From Clostridia bacterium (GTDB lineage: Bacteria; Bacillota; Clostridia; Peptostreptococcales; Anaerovoracaceae), in NCBI GenBank assembly GCA_024403005.1, contig JAKSSQ010000080.1, positions 1 to 8,191 of the forward strand: 8,191 bases of DNA, given 5' to 3'. The notes beneath the pieces are model-generated. The model was not told where the DNA came from. It worked only from the letters and a program-made list of their open reading frames with translations, and made no database searches. Position 1 is the stretch's first letter. Every line of letters starts with the position of its first letter. This document shows, piece by piece, positions 6,161-8,191 of this stretch. The position numbers and the translations under genes are program-made.

Positions 6161-7351
6161 ATGTACACAACACAGACCGCTATCGACTACATTAAGAAGA
6201 ATCTCCCCGATTTCTTCCCTGCAGATGCACAGCTTAAGGCTTCCGAACTTTCCGACGGCAACATCAACTACGTTTTCCGCGTAGAAGACCCCGCTACAGG
6301 CAAGTCCTTAATCATCAAGCACGCAGAAGATACTCTCAGAATCAACGCTAACAGACACATCGGCTTCGACAGAAACAAGATCGAATGCGAAGTGCTCCAG
6401 TTTGAAAGAAAGTACTGCCCCGAACTCATCCCCGAAATCTACAAGTACGACGAGGAAGAACACAATATCTTAATGCAGGACATGAAGGGCTACGAAAACA
6501 TGCGCTACGAACTCTGCGACCACAAGATCTTCCCCAACGTTGCAGAAGACGTTGCAGAATTCTGCGGCAAGGCTCTCATCGGCACAACAGACATGATCGT
6601 AGGTGCAGAAGCTAAGAAAGACATGGTTAAGCGCTACACCAACCCCAAGCTCTGCGAAATTACAGAACGCCACGTTCTTACAGAGCCCTACTACGAAGAC
6701 CTGGACGACAACGGCGTAACACCCGAAAACGACGCATTCATGAGAGCTAACATCTACGAAAACGTAGAACTCAGAGCTAAAGTCGGCATGCTCAAGTGCA
6801 CATTCGAAACTAAGGCTCAGGGCCTCATCCACGGCGACCTCCATACAGGTTCAATCTTCGTAACACCCGAAAAGACCTGCATTCTGGACCCCGAATTCGC
6901 CTTCTACGGCCCCATCGGCTACGATACAGGCAACTTCATCGCAAACATGATCTTCGCTTACGCAAACGCAAGATACACAATGGCAGATGGCGAAGAAAAG
7001 AAGGCTTTCCTCGACTGGATCATCTCCGTAATCGTAGAATTCTGCGACAAGTTCAAGGCTAAGTCCATCGCCCTCATGAAGGAACAGTCCAGGGACCTCA
7101 TGATGCAGTCCGAACCCTTCTTCGAAGCTTACATGAAGGACATCTTCCTGGACCAGGCAGGCTTCGCAGGCACAGAACTCATCCGCCGTATCGTCGGTAC
7201 TTCCGGCGTTAAGGACATCAAGTCCATCGAAGACGAAAGCGTTAAGGCAAAGGCTGAAATGCTCTGCATGCAGGCAGGCATCAAGTTCGTAATGGAACCC
7301 GAAAAGTTCTGCTGCGGCAAGGCTTACGAAGAATACCTCAGAACCTTCTAA
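6161..7351 (+). CDS. mtnK: MtnK, S-methyl-5-thioribose kinase
   Basis: MtnK uses ATP to phosphorylate 5-methylthioribose at C1, the recycling step after nucleosidase cleavage of 5'-methylthioadenosine, a by-product of polyamine and SAM chemistry. At 396 residues it has the usual length and the aminoglycoside-phosphotransferase-like kinase fold: a glycine-loop-like LSDGNINYVFRV (30-41), candidate ATP lysine K53 in LIIKHAED, the catalytic loop HGDLHTGS (224-231, D226) and the metal-binding DPEFAFYGP (243-251, D243), which is characteristic of MtnK. RRIVG at 342-346 lies in the C-terminal lobe. All key residues are intact. It is second in a two-gene operon and is followed by a strong terminator. 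Codon choice is strikingly biased: all 19 Tyr codons are TAC, suggesting high expression. A related 5-deoxyribose kinase activity cannot be excluded. Confidence 0.93.
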   Translation: MYTTQTAIDYIKKNLPDFFPADAQLKASELSDGNINYVFRVEDPATGKSLIIKHAEDTLRINANRHIGFDRNKIECEVLQFERKYCPELIPEIYKYDEEEHNILMQDMKGYENMRYELCDHKIFPNVAEDVAEFCGKALIGTTDMIVGAEAKKDMVKRYTNPKLCEITERHVLTEPYYEDLDDNGVTPENDAFMRANIYENVELRAKVGMLKCTFETKAQGLIHGDLHTGSIFVTPEKTCILDPEFAFYGPIGYDTGNFIANMIFAYANARYTMADGEEKKAFLDWIISVIVEFCDKFKAKSIALMKEQSRDLMMQSEPFFEAYMKDIFLDQAGFAGTELIRRIVGTSGVKDIKSIEDESVKAKAEMLCMQAGIKFVMEPEKFCCGKAYEEYLRTF

Positions 7352-7377
7352 AGCGTGAAGCCAATCAAAAGCATACA

Positions 7378-7405
7378 AAAATCCGCCCTTTTCAGGGCGG
7401 ATTTT
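7378..7405. terminator. Bidirectional intrinsic terminator between convergent genes
   Basis: A perfect 12-bp stem (7378-7389 with 7394-7405) encloses a four-base TTTC loop. The core CCGCCCT/AGGGCGG is flanked by A/T tracts, so each strand has a stem followed by a T-run: TTTT on the plus strand after mtnK, and TTTTT on the minus strand after the aldo/keto reductase. It lies 26 bases after the mtnK stop and about 50 bases after the minus-strand stop, and serves both units. Confidence 0.93.
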
Positions 7406-7455
7406 AAATTTACAGTATAACGTTCTTTTGTTTCGTGTATTCAGTATTTTAAAGC

Positions 7456-8191
7456 TTAGAGCTTCATTTCCTTAACTTTTTCAGCGAAATCTGCCATCAT
7501 TTCGGAAATCTTGATGTTCTGCGGGCAAACCTGTTCGCAGCTCTTGCAGCCTACGCAGTTAGCAGGTCTCTTGTTTTCGGGAACTGTAGCCATGCGCATT
7601 GGTGTCAGCATGCCGCCTTCGGAGAAGGAATATTCGTTGTACATTGCAACCATGTCGGAGATGGGCAGTTCCATCGGACAGTGGTTTTCGCAGTAACGGC
7701 AAACTGTACAGGGCAGCATCTTGCTGGAGAGCATTTCGTCTGATACAGCCATTAATTCCTTCATTTCTTCTTCGCTGTAGGGCTTGTTTTCGGAGAATGT
7801 AGCCATGTTTTCTTCCAGCTGCTCCATTGTGCCCATGCCGGAAAGTGTCATGGTAACCTGAGGAATGGACTGAACAAATCTGAATGCCTTGGCTACGTTG
7901 GATTCTTCGGGGCGGATCTTGCTGAGGAGTTCAGCTTCCTTTTCGGAGAGACGGTTGAGTCTGCCGCCGCGGAGGGGTTCCATTACCCAAACGGGGATGT
8001 TGTAGCTGTCCAGAAGTTCTACCTTTTCCTTAGCGTACTGGAGCTTATAATCCAGGTAATTCAGCTGAATCTGGCAGAATTCCATGTCCTTGCCGTACTT
8101 TTCCAGGAAACGCTTCATGTTTTCGATGGAAGCGTGTGTGGAGAAACCGAGGTGCTTAATGCGGCCGTTCTGCTTCTGCTTGATGAGGTAA
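7456..8191 (-). CDS. Aldo/keto reductase with C-terminal 2[4Fe-4S] ferredoxin-like domain (partial, N-terminus outside window)
   Basis: The frame is open without interruption from the TAA at 7456-7458 to the window edge, giving 244 visible residues. The ATG at 8118 is internal: in-frame sequence upstream encodes GRIKHLGFSTHAS (visible residues 9-21), a conserved aldo/keto reductase strand, so the true start is beyond 8191. PVWVMEPLRGGRL follows (about 66-78). The C-terminal part has two cysteine clusters of CxxCxxCxxxCP type, at visible residues 161/164/167/171 and 212/215/218/222, expected to hold two [4Fe-4S] clusters. This architecture is common in anaerobic Clostridia, where such proteins probably couple NAD(P)H or ferredoxin electrons to carbonyl reduction; the substrate is unknown. 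The active-site Asp/Tyr/Lys/His tetrad lies outside the window. It converges on mtnK across a shared terminator, so no operon link exists. Confidence 0.92.
   Translation of the reverse strand, partial: YLIKQKQNGRIKHLGFSTHASIENMKRFLEKYGKDMEFCQIQLNYLDYKLQYAKEKVELLDSYNIPVWVMEPLRGGRLNRLSEKEAELLSKIRPEESNVAKAFRFVQSIPQVTMTLSGMGTMEQLEENMATFSENKPYSEEEMKELMAVSDEMLSSKMLPCTVCRYCENHCPMELPISDMVAMYNEYSFSEGGMLTPMRMATVPENKRPANCVGCKSCEQVCPQNIKISEMMADFAEKVKEMKL

Noticed and set aside
6851..7378. Open frames on the minus strand opposite mtnK, up to 175 codons
   Set aside because: They result from the strong codon bias of mtnK, which avoids antisense stops. They have no start signal, and one runs into the terminator.
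7456..8118. ATG at 8118 as the start of the aldo/keto reductase
   Set aside because: The in-frame upstream sequence to the window edge encodes a conserved aldo/keto reductase strand (HLGFSTHA), so this ATG is internal and the gene is partial.

Overview
The window looks like chromosomal DNA from an anaerobic Gram-positive bacterium, most likely Bacillota, class Clostridia. Three things point there: the gene order ftsK/spoIIIE – rimO – pgsA, a recurrent clostridial arrangement often followed by cinA and recA; an aldo/keto reductase with a ferredoxin-like iron-sulfur tail; and a methionine-salvage kinase/isomerase pair without the oxygen-dependent later steps. Base composition is moderate. I see no insertion sequence, phage gene, CRISPR array, tRNA or rRNA.

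Layout. (1) Positions 1-4210, minus strand: an operon read right to left. It starts from an extended -10 promoter near 4273-4301 and encodes an FtsK/SpoIIIE DNA translocase (4210 to 1415), the ribosomal protein S12 methylthiotransferase RimO (1414 to 104, GTG start abutting the ftsK stop) and the first 35 codons of pgsA (107 to 1, ATGA overlap with rimO). (2) 4345-4945, minus strand: a single gene for a histidine-rich protein resembling DUF5662, closed by a strong intrinsic terminator that insulates the ftsK promoter. (3) 4946-5119: a 174-base divergent intergenic region with a plus-strand promoter, a weaker minus-strand promoter candidate and a perfect 14-bp palindrome between them. (4) 5120-7351, plus strand: an mtnA-like isomerase gene and mtnK, translationally coupled. 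(5) 7378-7405: a 12-bp-stem terminator shared by the two convergent units. (6) 7456-8191, minus strand: the C-terminal part of an iron-sulfur aldo/keto reductase whose start lies beyond the window.

The ftsK-rimO-pgsA unit is housekeeping: chromosome translocation, ribosome modification and phosphatidylglycerol synthesis. The mtnA-like/mtnK pair should phosphorylate 5-methylthioribose (or a related 5-deoxypentose) and isomerise the 1-phosphate to the ketose.

Most of the window is ordinary core genome. The most interesting point is that the MtnA-like protein has Phe168 where the family's catalytic Cys is expected, while the partner Asp is kept. Secondary points are the palindrome in the divergent control region, the uncharacterised DUF5662-like protein with HD-type metal-ligand spacing, and the extreme codon bias of mtnK.
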